NCBI RefSeq assembly: GCF_050624435.1
Contig: NC_134536.1
Span: forward strand, 130,270,758-130,334,757
DNA length: 64,000 nucleotides
Reading direction: 5' to 3'
Source of the DNA: Tenrec ecaudatus
Taxonomy: Eukaryota; Chordata; Mammalia; Afrosoricida; Tenrecidae
Every line of letters starts with the position of its first letter. Positions within the stretch are counted from its first letter, which is position 1. Below are positions 22,466 through 33,932 of the stretch, one piece after another. The translations under genes and the position numbers were made by a program. Below the pieces are notes generated by a model. The model was not told where the DNA came from, did not search any database, and saw nothing but the letters and a program-made list of their open reading frames with translations.

Positions 22466-23125
22466 CATCGGATAAGGATGGCAGAAAGAGAAGGGAGGCA
22501 TTGGATGATGGTGCTGGCGCAGAATTTGAAAGTGCCATGGACTTGCCGGCAGGACAAACGGATCTGTCCGGGAAGAGGTGCAGCCAGCGTTTTGCGGACT
22601 CTCCCAAGCATCACGACCTTCTCTGGTGATTGGTTTTTCCCGATGATGTTTCCAGAGTGAATGGGAACAAGTCTCGCTGTCCTTGGCTCTAAGGACCATT
22701 CTGGTTGTACTCCTCCCAAGACTGAGTTGTTCATTCTTCTGGCTGTCCATGGGAGACCCAAGGCTCTCCCGCACCACCTTGCTTGAGCTTAACTTCCAAC
22801 AAACCAATCTGTGTTGGGAGAAAGTCCTCCAAGAGTGCTCCTTAGAGGCACGGGTGGCAGGACTTCCTGTGCCAGACTGTGGAAGGCTCAGCGCCTGGAG
22901 AAGGACATCGTGCTTGGTAAAGGGGGGGGGGGGGTGGGAAAAGAGGAAGGGCCCTCGAGGAGATGGATGGACACAGCGGTTGCAGCTGTGGGCTCAGGCG
23001 TAGGAACGATGGCGGGACTGGTGCAGGACCGGAGGACCGGGCCGTGTTTTCATTCTGTTGGGCAGAGGCTCACTAGGGGTCAGAGTCGACTCAGTGGCAC
23101 CCAATAACAACAACAACAGCAAACA
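22466..23125 (+). mobile_element. RTE (BovB-like) LINE 3' end with an inverted segment
   Basis: The 3' terminus 'gtcagagtcgactcagtggc' followed by 'acccaataacaacaacaaca' is the RTE end with its characteristic repeat tail. Sense RTE sequence runs at about 22,470-22,620 and 22,800-23,125. The part between, about 22,650-22,760 ('ggaccattctggttgtactc'), matches the same RTE region in antisense. An internal inversion or a second nested copy explains this. Confidence 0.75.
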
Positions 23126-23474
23126 AACTACTTACTAGCCTTCACCAGAAGAAGCCCGCCGGTTTCCAAGTGCATCTTCTGTCTCTCCTCACCAGACTGG
23201 CCTCCCTGCGGACTAGGAGCTCGTGCACCTGGAGTGGTGCCGACTCTGAGCTCAGGAAGCATTTTCTCCGCGCCTCTGTCCTCTCTGGATAAGGACCCTC
23301 ATGTGGGTCCAACCTCAGATACTCAGTTGCTGTCATTGTCAGTCGCTCTCAGTCAACTCTGAAAGATGGAAATATGGTCCCGATGAGCTTATCAATGAAT
23401 GTGATCCACGGATCACCCGCTCCCGGGGGACGAACAACAGAAAAGTGAGTGAAGGGAGACAGCAGTCTGCGTCA

Positions 23475-23712
23475 GACCTGAAAAAATAATAATAATTTAT
23501 AAATTATCAAGGGTTCATGAGGGAGGAAGGGTGGGGAGGGAGGGGCAAAAATGAGGAGCTGATACCAAGGGCTCCAGTAGAAAGAAAATGTTTTGAAAAG
23601 GATGATGGCAACATATGCATAAATATGCTTGACACAATGGATGTATTACTAAGTATGGATTGTGGTAAGAGCTGTAAGAGCCCCAATATAATGACTGGAA
23701 AGAAAGAAAGAA
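23475..23712 (+). mobile_element. LINE-1 3' end, plus strand
   Basis: 'taaattatcaagggttcatg', a G-rich purine segment, 'atgcttgacacaatggatgt' and 'gtggtaagagctgtaagagc' form the L1 tail. A GAAA microsatellite grew from the poly(A) at about 23,700-23,720. Confidence 0.8.
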
Positions 23713-23769
23713 AGAAAGAGACGTCGGCCACTTTTTGGGTTGGCCTTATTTTAAAAAAATACATATGTA

Positions 23770-24520
23770 TATGCATATAAATGTATGTAAAATCTCGACA
23801 ACCATCTTTTCCCATTCTAACGATTTCTAAGTGTACAAATGGATGGTATTCGTTATGTTTGTCTTATTACACACCTCTCATCATGATTTGTTTGTCAATG
23901 GTCTCGTCAGCACAAGCTGAAACTCTGCACTCATTAAGCCAGGGCTCTCCCTGTGGCCCCAGCACCTGGTAGCCACTAACAAACGTTGATCTCTCTGCAT
24001 TTGTCTGTCCAACTCACAGCGACCCTATAGGTCAGGAGAGAACTGTCCCTGTGAGTTTCGGACACTGTAATTCTTTATGGGAGTAGAAAGCCCCATCTTC
24101 CTCCCGCTGAGTGACTGGTGGTTTCGAACTGCTGACCTTGCTGTTAGCAGCCCAACTGGTAACCACCATGCTACCAGGGCTCCCCTTGCCGATTCTAGAT
24201 AGTCCATGTAAGTGGCATCATACACTATTTGTCATTTGTGTGTGACTTATTTCGTTGAGCATAGCATTCGCAGGGTTCATGTATGTTGTAGCATGCATCA
24301 GATCTTCGTTGGGAGTAACTAATAGTCCATTGTATGTACACATTGCAACTTATATCCAGGTCTCGGTTGGTGGGCACTTGGGGTGTGGCCACCTTTTGCC
24401 TCTTGTGAATCATGCAGCACCAGGCACCGGTGCACCAGTCCCTGAGTGAGTTGACGCTTTGACTTAAATTTGGGGTGTCCACGCAGGAGTGGGATTACTG
24501 AGTCAGGGGATAACCTTTTG
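23770..24520 (-). mobile_element. Ancient LINE-1 (L1M-like) 3' region split by an AfroSINE
   Basis: Plus strand reads as L1 antisense: 'gttcatgtatgttgtagcat', 'actaatagtccattgtatgt', 'ggtgggcacttggggtgtgg'. These mirror the well-known mammalian L1 3' UTR. An AfroSINE at 24,009-24,184 interrupts it. Confidence 0.7.
24009..24184 (-). repeat. AfroSINE nested in L1
   Basis: Plus strand 'aactcacagcgaccctatag', 'ggagtagaaagccccatctt', 'gtggtttcgaactgctgacc' and the end 'ctaccagggctcccc' mark a full-length antisense copy inside the L1M-like fragment, so it is the younger of the two. Confidence 0.85.
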
Positions 24521-25532
24521 AGCCAACTTTTAACTTACAAAGAAACCAAGGCCCAGAAAAGGGGTCTGAATTGCCCAAGGAGACAAGCTGTTATAACTTG
24601 TCCTGCCAGGCAAGCCTCTAGGAGGCATTGGACAAAGACAGGGCTCACTTGGGCAGCTGCCCGCTCCTGCCCCGCCTCCCCCCTCCCCCCTCTGCCCCAA
24701 GCAAGTGGATGAGCCACAGTCATGTCTTCATGGATCGGAGGCCCAGGAGGGCGGAGTCAGCCATGACCTTCTCCAGTCTGCTAACTTCCTGTTGCCCCAG
24801 GAAAGAGGCCATCTGGAGGCTGTGCCAGGAGGCCCCCACCCCCCCCCCCCGAGGGGAGCCAGGTGGTCTCAGGGACTGAGGCAGGGGCTGGAGGAGACAG
24901 GAGCCAAGCTCTGTGCTGGCCCCTCCTCCCCTGCCCCGTGGGGTGGAGCTCTCAGCCACAACGCCACCGCTAAATTTATGGTGACCATATTGCCAAGCCC
25001 AAAGTTAGTGCATGTGGTGAGACACATGGGACTGTCTTTATGAGACACATGGGAGGAAAGGAGAACTCGGCCTCCCCCAGGGCCCCCCCACCCGGCCTCC
25101 CCCAGGGCCCCCCCACCCGGCATTATTGACATTGTAGGCCAGGCCAGTCTTTTTGTGGTAGGGGCTGTCCTGTGCACTGCAGGCTGGTTAGCGGCACTCT
25201 TGACCTCTCCCTGCCCACTAGATGCCAGAATACTTCCCCCTGCCATGAGGACCCCAGATGTCCCCGGACACTGTCTGAGATCTCTCTGGAGCAGAGTCGT
25301 CTCCGTTCAGAAGCACTCTCCTGATCCCCAGTGCAGAATGCATCTCTGCGCTGGGCAGGCTCATGGGGGTGTGTGGCCAGGGAAACAGTCCCCCCCCCCC
25401 CCGGGAGGGGCTCACCTCTCGAGGGGAAGAGACACAGTTCTGGCTCCAGTCTGAGTAAAGACAGAGACCTGCCCTTGGAGAGCTCCTGGTCTCATGGGGG
25501 AAATCACACAGTCCCTAGAGAGGCTGCCAAGC
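24521..25532. other. Intergenic GC-rich stretch with a 25-bp tandem duplication
   Basis: Unique-looking sequence with C-runs. Two adjacent copies of a 25-bp unit lie at 25068-25092 and 25093-25117 (unit starts cggcctccccc). No exon seen. Confidence 0.6.
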
Positions 25533-25690
25533 TGGTGGTTAGGAGCAGGCACTCACGCCTGAATATCTGGACCCAATGTTGGTTCTGCCATTTACAGGGC
25601 AGCTGATGTCGCTGGGCTCAGTCTCCTTATCTGTCAAAATGGAATAAGTGATCCCACGTACATCGTGAAGCTGTATTAATGTCAACACTA
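25533..25690 (+). repeat. MIR SINE
   Basis: 'gtggttaggagcaggcactc', 'tggttctgccatttacaggg', 'gctcagtctccttatctgtc' and 'aaaatggaataagtgatccc' follow the MIR order well. Confidence 0.75.
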
Positions 25691-25851
25691 CTCTAAATAA
25701 CACACATGAATAATACATTGTAACATATTAAGAGTAATTTCGTTTTCATTGTCTAGCTTTAGACTTACTGAGACACCGAGCAAATCGCCCAGCCGGTTTC
25801 AATGTACATCCCACCTAGTTTCTCTTTTTACTGATACCTCACGTTTGTAAC

Positions 25852-26028
25852 AGGAGCCCTGGTGGCACAGTGGTTATGTGTTGGGCTGCGGTCCACACGG
25901 TCGGCAGTTCAAAACCGGTGGCAGCTCCTTGGGTGAAAAACTGGTATTCTGCTCCTGTAACCAGTTTCAGTCCTGGAAACCCACAGGGGTCACTGTGAGT
26001 CAGCATTGACCGATGGCCGTGAGCTACA
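25852..26028 (+). repeat. AfroSINE, full length
   Basis: Begins 'ggagccctggtggcacagtg', continues 'gttatgtgttgggctgcggt', 'cggcagttcaaaaccggtgg', and ends 'cgatggccgtgag'. A clear full-length plus-strand copy. Confidence 0.9.
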
Positions 26029-26598
26029 TTTGTCATCATCAATAAATCAATACTGAGACATAAGCATAAACTGGATAGTGTATTTGGATTTCCATCATTT
26101 AGCCTTTTTCTATACAGAGTCCCCCCCAGGGCGCCCTCATGACATTTAGCCATTGTCTCTTCTTCGGCTCCTCTTGACTACTGCAGCATCTTAGATGTTT
26201 CTGGTTCTCCGTGACCTTGTCAATCATATTGCAAGGTGCCCCGTGATTGGAATTCGTATGATGCTGTTCTCACGATTCGGCTGGGCTCGGGGTGTTTGGG
26301 GAGGAAGGCTGAATCCTGCCATGGGACATAACTGTTGGCGCTCACTGTATGTTACCATGTGTTTTAGTTAGCGGAGTATTGACATGAATAAAGTCTCACC
26401 GAGTAGGTGGGATCACTCCGTGACCATCGGGGTTGGGGGTCGTGTTTGCCAGGTTTCCCTGCAGTAAGGCCACATCCTCCTTCCCACACTCTGCTCTCTG
26501 GAAGAAAGTCACTCTGAGTAGTTTCTGCTTAAAGAGTGGGGACAGTCAGAGGGTTTGGGCGCAGACTGGGGAGACTCAGACGAAAGGTAAAGAAAGAC

Positions 26599-26791
26599 CA
26601 GGGCTTCTCAACCTTCCTCAGACCGCGACCTTTCATACAGTTCCTCATGTGGTGGTGACCCCCCCAACCGTAAACTTATTTTCATTGCTACTTCATCCCT
26701 GTCATGTTGCTACTGTTATGAATCGGGCGACCCCTGTGAAAAGGTTGTTCGACCCCCAAAGGGGTCGCGACCCACAGGTTGAGAACTGCTG
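26599..26791. mobile_element. SPIN-type non-autonomous hAT element, both ends intact
   Basis: A 193-bp element bounded by inverted repeats: left CAGGGCTTCTCAACC, right (reverse complement) CAGCAGTTCTCAACC, matching at 13 of 15 positions. The interior has 'cctcatgtggtggtgacccc', 'tttcattgctacttcatccc', 'gggcgacccctgtgaaaagg' and 'gacccccaaaggggtcgcga', matching SPIN non-autonomous copies as I remember them. It has no coding capacity. No clear 8-bp target duplication is seen at the flanks. Confidence 0.88.
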
Positions 26792-26924
26792 CCTTAGAGC
26801 AAGGTCTGGCTCATGGAAAGGCCTGTATCAGGGCTTGCTATGATGATGATGGAGTTAGAGGTCAAAGGGAAAGGTTAGCTCACCCCTCAGACAACTTGTA
26901 AGGTAGACTAATAAGTGAGGCAGA

Positions 26925-27345
26925 AGAATACTCCCCACCCCTCAATGATGTCCATATCCTAACCTCAGGGATTTACATATAGGTTGCCTCGTATGGAAAA
27001 GGGGCCTTAACAAATATGACCAAGGGTCTGGGCCTTGAGATGGGACTATCCAGGTTGGATTGATCTAATCACATGTGTCTCAAACCGAGAATCTCTCCTA
27101 ACTATGACCAGAGAGAGAGGCGTGATGGTGGAGGAAGGGACAGGGCAATGCAGCGTTAGGAGGCTTTGAAGACAGGGGAGGGGGGCATGAGGCCTAAAAG
27201 GACTCCAGCCTTGCCAACACCTTGAGGTTAGCAGAGTGAGACCCAAGCTGAGCCTGGTCCGCAGACTATAAAGTCATACATTCGTGTTGTCTGAAGTGCA
27301 GAGGGTTGTGGCCATTTGTTACAGAAGCGGTGGGAAACTAATGCT
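26925..27345 (+). repeat. Ancient mammalian interspersed repeat
   Basis: 'aatgatgtccatatcctaac', 'cctcgtatggaaaaggggcc', 'cttgagatgggactatccag' and 'ccagccttgccaacaccttg' followed by 'aggttagcagagtgagaccc' follow a mammal-wide repeat whose class I cannot name securely (probably an L1M 3' end). Confidence 0.55.
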
Positions 27346-27712
27346 TGAAATAATAAGTGTCGGGTTGGAAGCTGAAGTATCGTCTTTGTGCAAAAATTAC
27401 TACTTACTGGCTTCAAATGAGTCAGCCAGCCGGCTCCTTCTTCCCGCAACCACAATAATAAACTATACACATAAAACGTTGGATGACAAACCTACCCTTT
27501 ATGGAGAGCCAGGCTTATGCCAGACACCAGGTAGACTTTGTGAAGCCTGATGTCACGGACTGCACATCAGACTCTTCGGTGTCTAGAGCACAGGCAGAGG
27601 GGAGAGCTTCTGCCCGCGCTCACTCCCAACTCTGCTGCCTGCTAATAACGAACTCTCCAGAAATTAGGCGTTAGACGCGGCTCTTGAGCAAGTCAGCTAT
27701 CACACTTCCATG

Positions 27713-30700
27713 AGGTGACATCGAGTTGACAAAGGAAACAGCACCTGGTCCTTCGTCCGTCTCACAATGGCATGTTTGCGCCCATAGGTGCAGCCACGAT
27801 GTCACTCCCTCTCACCGAGGGCCGTCTTCTTTTGGTGCGCACACTGTGCCTCACCAAGCATACAGTTCTTTTTAAAGACTGTCCAAAGTATGGGAGCTAG
27901 CGAATCACCATCCTTGCTTCTGCGGAGCAGCCTAGCTGTACTTCTTCCAAGACAGATTGGTTTGTTCTTCTCTGCTTCAACAGCATCACAATGCAAATAT
28001 CTCTATTCTTCGGCCTCCCACGTTCATCGTCCAACTTGTACATGAGTACGAGGAGACTAAAACACTATGGCTTGAGGTCGGGTGTACCTTAGTCCTCTTT
28101 CCTATGGAGCACATTAAAGAAGTCTTCTTCAGCAGGTTTGCCACGGAAGTGTGTCATAGGATGTCTTGCCTGCGGCTTCCAGGGGGGTTGACTGTGGATT
28201 CGGCTGAAATGACATCCTTGACAACTTCAGTCTTGTCTCCGTGGATCACAATGCTGTCTATTGGTTCCCTGGTGATGGTTCTGTGTTCTTTACGCTGAGT
28301 TGTGATCCATACTGCACCTGTGGCTTTGATCTTTATCAGTAAGTCTTCCAAGTCCTCTTGGCTTTCAGGAAGCCAGGTTGTCTCATCTGCATATTGCAGG
28401 TTGTTAATGAGTCTTCCTCCAACCCTGATCCTGTGCTCTTCTTTGTGCAGTCCAATTTCTCCGATTATTAGCCCAGCATACTAATTGAACAGGTGTGGCG
28501 AGAGGGCACAACACACACACACACACACTTCATGATTTTAAACTACGCAGTTCTGTTCCCTAGTTCTGCTCCAATAACTGCCTCTTAGTCTCTCTACAGG
28601 TTCTACAGGAGCTTAATTGTTCTAGAATTTTCATTCTTTTCCATGTTAACCAGAGTTTGTTATGACCCACACAGTTGAATGCTTTACATAGCCAATGAAA
28701 CACCAGTAAACATCTTTCTTGCATTTTCTACTTTTAGGCAAGAGCCATATAATGTCAGTGTGTTAGTTTGGGTAGATTAGAGAAACAAGTCAAGTGAGAC
28801 TTAATGTGTATACGAATGAGTTTTATAGCAAAGAGCAATTCTATATTGAGAAAACATCCCAGCCCAGTCCAGATCAAGTCCATAAGTCCGATATTAGTCC
28901 ATATATCTGACACCAATCTATAAATTCCTCTTCAGACTCACAAAACACATGCAACGATGCCGAATGCAGGAAGATCTCAGGCCAGTGGATGGAAAGTCTT
29001 GTGGAGCCAGTGGCGGTGGATGCATCTCAGTGGTGGCAGGGGTCTCCACGTGGCTCTGCCAGCTCCAGGGCTCTGGCGTGGTTTCATGTGTCTTGTCAAG
29101 AGGAATGTTTTGCAGGGAGTGAACGTGTGTCTTGGCCTCCAGCTATTTCTCTCCTCAGTGCCTCCAAATGAGACCATCAAGCTGCCATCTGATTGGCAAG
29201 CTAAATGCCACCCCTTCACTCTCAGTAGTCTCAAATTGACAACAGATTACTCAACTACCACCACCAGCGGTGACGTCACTTGTTTCGTGTCCTCTTTTGA
29301 ATCTAGCTTGAATTCCTGGCAGTTGCTATGGGTGCACTGCTGCAACCATATTTTAACTATCTTCAGCGAATTTTCACTTGTTTGTGGTATTAATCCTGCA
29401 TTCTGTTGGATCATCTTTTCCTTGAAATGGACACAAATATTGATCTCTTCCAATTGGCTGACCAGGTGGTTGGTGTCGTCCAAATTTCGTAGCATAGAGA
29501 AGTGAGTGCTTAAGATGCTGCACCAGCTTGTGGAAGCATTTCCATTGGGTCTCCAGCAATTCCTGGGGCCTTTTGCTGCTGTTGTTGTTTTGCTAATGCC
29601 TTCAGTGTAGCTTGGACTTCTTTCTTAAATACCATCTGCTCAGGATCAAAGGCTCCCTTTTGAAATGGCTGAACGCCAACCAATTCTTTTCGGCTCAGTA
29701 GCTTTGTATTCCTTCACCTTCGTTTGATGTTTCCCGCATCAGTCAACATTTGCCCATGGGACCCTTCAATACTGTAGCGAAAGCCTCAAGCTTTTCTCTC
29801 CAGCTCTTGAGACAGGCTGAACATTTTTCTTCCCTCTTGGCTTCTAACTCCACGTCTTGGCACATTTCATTATAAGATTTTACATGGTCTTCTTAGGCTG
29901 CCTTTGACATTTTCTGTTCATCTTTTACTCCATCACCCCCCCCCCCATTTCCTTTAGCTACTGTACCTTCAAGATCAAGTTCCAGAGCCTCTTCTGAAAC
30001 CCATGTTGTTTTTTCTTTCTTTCCTGACCTTCTGTGCCTTCATGTGTGATGTTCTTGACGCCGCCCCACAGCTCATCTATCTGGTCCTTGGTCACTAGTG
30101 TTCCATGTGCCCAGTCTGTGCTTAAGATAATCATTAAACTCAGATGGGACATACTTAGGCCATATTTTGGCTCTGGGAGTCTTTGAAACATCTTCTGCTT
30201 TAATCTGAACTCGCACCTGAGCAATTGATGGTCTAGTCTACAGGTAGTCCCTGGTCTTGTTTTTTTTCCCCACCCCCCTCCCTGGTCTTGTTTTGGTGAA
30301 TAATATTGAGTTTCTCCATCACTTTTTCCCACAGAGGTAGTCAATTTCACCCCGGTTACTCCATCTGGCAGGTCCATATGGATATCCACCATTTATGGGG
30401 TTTTTTTTGGGGGGGAAGGTATTTGCATTGGAGACATAATTGGCCTTGCACAATTTTATCATGCTCTTTCTGTCACCAAGACCGTATTTTCCAACTACCA
30501 ACTCTTCCTTTTCTGTTTCCAACGTTTACATCCAATCACCAGCCATTATCAATGCATATTAATTAATTGCATGTGGGCTAGAAGCCGTGGCACCGACAGT
30601 TCAGAAACCAGTAGGGCTACTCACAGTGGACAGGTCTCTGGAGTCTTCTAGACTAAGGCGGGGCAAGAATGATAGACTAGCTCCAGTACTGAAAGTGAGC

Positions 30701-31570
30701 CAATGGGAACCCTGTGGGTGACCTCAGAGTACTGCCCACTCTTGTCCTGGAACATGAGCCCATAGGTTGGAAGTCACTTCAAAGCCACACGGGTCATGAC
30801 AAGGACTTGCACGTACCAAACAGTGTGAGAAGTTAGTAGAAGTCTTCGTTTTCTTCGTCATTGGCTTTAGCGGTGGAGGAGTGCATTTGAATAAGAGTTG
30901 TACTTCCTGGGCTTCCTTGTAGGCACGTAGATACCAGTATCAGATCACAGACAGCTCTGTGCTTCAAGATAAATCTGGCGGTGTTCTTCATCATGGTCAA
31001 TGCGGGATCATGCCTCTTGGGTTTGTCCTGCCTCGCAGCGGAATTCAGGTGATTGACTGATTTGAAGCGGCCGACACCAATCCATTTCAGATCCCTAAGG
31101 GCATCTGCAGGATCTCTATCTTCATGCCTTCCGTTTCATTTCTGAAGTCTGCCAGGGTTCCCAGATTCAAACTTCATGGGTTTCCCCGTCCAAGTATTTA
31201 TGGGGGGGGGGGGTGTAGCTATTTCTTCTCATGTTTTAGTCATGCCCCATCAACAAATGAAGGTCCCCAGTGATTAACTCCATCCACAGCCTTCAGATCA
31301 ATTCTACTTTGAGGTGGCCGCTCCTTCCCAGTTGTGTTTTCGGTGCCTTCCAACCGGAGGGGCTTATCGTGTGGCACCACGTCAGCTAATGATCCGCCGC
31401 TATTCATAAGGTCTCCGCTGGCGAATCCCTCAGAACTGGATTCCTTCTCCCTAGTCTGCTTTCAGTCTGTTCCCAGTCCGTGGTCGACCCTGTGGCACAT
31501 GAAATGCCAGGGGCGTCACAGCAGCACGAACGCCACCATCCTCAATTGACCGATGAGTGGGGTTGGCGAA
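27713..31570 (-). mobile_element. RTE (BovB-like) LINE, near full length, degraded
   Basis: Read on the minus strand this follows the afrotherian RTE from its 5' region (about 31.2-31.57 kb, with 'ctactttgaggtggccgctc') through endonuclease and reverse-transcriptase regions to the 3' terminus near 27.71 kb. Removing the nested repeat at 28,759-29,265 leaves about 3.35 kb, the usual full length. Short open pieces remain, such as NLQYAD and DLLIKIKATG, but stops and frameshifts are frequent. The catalytic Tyr-Ala-Asp-Asp is Tyr-Ala-Asp-Glu at 28,382-28,393. This is a dead copy. Confidence 0.85.
28759..29265. repeat. Interspersed repeat 'X', copy 2, nested in RTE
   Basis: Starts 'tgtgttagtttgggtagatt', then 'agagaaacaagtcaag'; includes 'catcccagcccagtccagat' and 'ttggcaagctaaatgcc'; ends 'gacaacagattactcaacta'. 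RTE sequence resumes on both sides in register, so it inserted after the RTE. Confidence 0.7.
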
Positions 31571-32069
31571 GTCCAAGTGCCTTTACCTGGAAAAGGCTAG
31601 CTGAAGGAGGGGAGCTTGGGATTTCAGAGGCTTCGGCTCAAGACTCTCAGTAAAACACAATCCTTTTAGATTCACTAGTCCTTGCTGGAGTCTCCTGTCA
31701 CTCGTCTTTCGTTCATCAACAAGTATCCATTAGGCACCAACGATGGGCTCCCAAGGACGTGGGCTTGAGGAGGGGAAGGAGAGTGGACAGACATGGTGCT
31801 AACTGGCTTAACCACAGCCAGGGGCAGAGTGGAAATGGTGGCCAGGGGAAGCCTGCCATGCTGTCTACCTGGAAAGAGGGCACCAGGCGATGGAATTCAC
31901 CACAGTCGTGAGGAGGAGTGTGCTTCAGCTGGGCCTGGAAGAACAGGCAGGTTTCACTAAGCAGCGAAGGCACCGGTGGTATTTGAGTAAGCAAATCGAT
32001 GGGGCAGTGAAGCGGGCATCTGTGGACTCCCGGTTTGAACCTCTACATATCCTGACTGAGCCGTTGCTG
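31571..32069. other. Intergenic, nothing recognised
   Basis: Unique-looking sequence between the RTE copy and RTE-related fragments. No exon or known repeat identified. Confidence 0.4.
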
Positions 32070-32460
32070 TGCAGCTCATGTCGAGTTGTTTGCGGCTCAT
32101 GGCAGGCTCATGTACAGCAGCACGAGTCCCTGCCCCATCCTGCGTCCGCGTCACAGTTATGTGGGGAGCTTCAAGTTGTTGTGGCCCGTGTGTTTTTCGA
32201 GTGGCTTCCAGGCTGGGAAGCTCCTCTTTCACTTAGTTCTACGTTCTACTACTTCTGGCAGCCCTCAGATGGCATGCAACGCCTTCCCACTGGCCACTTT
32301 TCAGATGTGCATTTGGTCTTTCTTAGTCTGGACGCAATCCACTCCGAGTGTCTCTCTGGTATTTGAACTACTTGGGGACATAGCTTCCAGCGTAGCGCTT
32401 CATGCTAGCCACCTCGTCGAATCCCCACTACAGATAGCCCTCGCCTCAAGGCATATTTGA
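32070..32460 (-). repeat. RTE-derived fragments, minus strand
   Basis: At about 32,130-32,235 the text ('gccccatcctgcgtccgcgt', 'gttgttgtggcccgtgtg') resembles antisense RTE 3' sequence. At about 32,306-32,420 ('tttcttagtctggacgcaat', 'ggacatagcttccagcgtag') it resembles the RTE 5' region seen also near 40,575. Both are degraded. Confidence 0.45.
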
Positions 32461-32749
32461 ATTATGACGAACCACACTTGCCAACAGCACCCTCTGCCCT
32501 ACTTTTTTGGTCTAACCCATGTTTAGCAAGACGCGCTAATACAATGTTGCCGTGTGTAATTTGCTGATGTTATCATTCTCATGTCAACCCACAAAGAGGA
32601 GTCAAGATTGTATTTATGAAGAGCCTGAGAATTAAAGGCCATGATTAAAAAAAAAAAAGATATTGACTCATGCAAGTGTTGACTTAGGATGGAGGTGTCA
32701 GGACAGACGCATGGTCTTGAGGGGCAAGGTAAGGCTTTCCATGCCTGGG

Positions 32750-32967
32750 AAGAGTGGTGCTGCAGTGGTCGCTCGTTGGGCTGCGAATTGCAAGGCCAGC
32801 AGTTTGAAACCACCAATTGTTCCTTGGGAGAAAGGTGAGGCTTTCTACTTCCATAAGGAGTTACAGTTTTAGAAACCCATAGGGCAGGTCCACCCTGTCC
32901 TCTAAGGCTGCTATGAGTCAGAATCGGCTCAATGGCAGTGAGTTGTTTTTTGTTTTTTTTTTAATTT
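32750..32967 (+). repeat. AfroSINE, full length with T-rich tail
   Basis: 'gcagtggtcgctcgttgggc', 'caaggccagcagtttgaaac', 'aaaggtgaggctttctactt', 'gctgctatgagtcagaatcg' and 'gctcaatggcagtgagttg', then a T-rich tail. Full plus-strand order. Confidence 0.9.
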
Positions 32968-33604
32968 AAAGAGAACATTGATCAAATCTCAAAAGAGACA
33001 AAGGCAATACAAAGACACATCATCCGGATGAGGGAGATCACCAACCACGAAGTTGAAATTGCGTCCAAGAGTTCACAATTGAGACTCGAGATAAAGTGTG
33101 GGCCGGGTAGGGTGGGATGGGGGGCAGTGAGGAAACTGTCCCCAAGGCATGATTGGTAGCAGATCAATACATCACAATGCAGGTGAGACCACAGAACCAG
33201 GGACAAGACCATGATCGGGATGCGTTTACATTGTTAGATAGAAGGGCTTACAAGATTGGTTCAGGGCCTTCGGCCCAACGCCAGCAAGGCCAAATTGATG
33301 AGTCACAGACTCATGACTCTGCGATCCCCTGTACTGTCCCCAGTACGGTGCCCTCATCAAGAACCCACCTAGACATGCCCCTAAGAGAGGCTGGTCCTCC
33401 CTGGGCTGGCCAGAGAAGGATTCAGGCAATCTACTTCCTGGGGCACGGATCCCTGGGGCAAAGATTATCTATATCCCCGGTTAATGATCAGAAACCATTC
33501 AAGGGAGGCTTAATCTATGTGGGGACCCTGACAATGGATTTGGGGCTGCCACTGCCATCCATACCCTTTTGCAAACCAGGGTGCTCAGAATTTAAACTCT
33601 AATA

Positions 33605-33845
33605 CAATCCCTCCTCTGATCACGAATCAATATTATTAACAATTCTTTGATCACACAGGCTGGTTCACTTCTTCTGTCTAAATTTAGCCATCACTTAGAT
33701 GGCTGCTGGTTTAAAGAAACACCTTTAAGACGCCAGACACTATCCTTTCTGCTAGCTGGGCACCACCTGATTTCTTCACCACAGTTTGCTATGCACCCCT
33801 ATCTTCAGCGATCTCATGAGGGTTAGCACTGAGCAGGGCCACATC
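33605..33845 (-). mobile_element. LINE-1 fragment, minus strand
   Basis: Plus strand 'gatcacacaggctggttcac', 'gatggctgctggtttaaaga', 'cctttaagacgccagacact' and 'gggcaccacctgatttcttc' match the same L1 region seen at about 20,530-20,665. The 600 bp before it may belong to the same element, but I could not confirm that. A short AfroSINE tail ('gacaattctactctgtcctg') follows at about 33,872-33,930. Confidence 0.65.
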
Positions 33846-33932
33846 CGTGAATTTGCTTTGAGTAACCTTCTGGGACAATTCTACTCTGTCCTGTATGGTT
33901 GCTATGAATCCATTTGATGGCAGTGAGGGAAG

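Noticed and set aside
25852-25930. tRNA-like sequence with A- and B-box motifs
   Set aside because: It is the head of an AfroSINE, as are the other similar stretches; none folds as a complete tRNA gene by eye.
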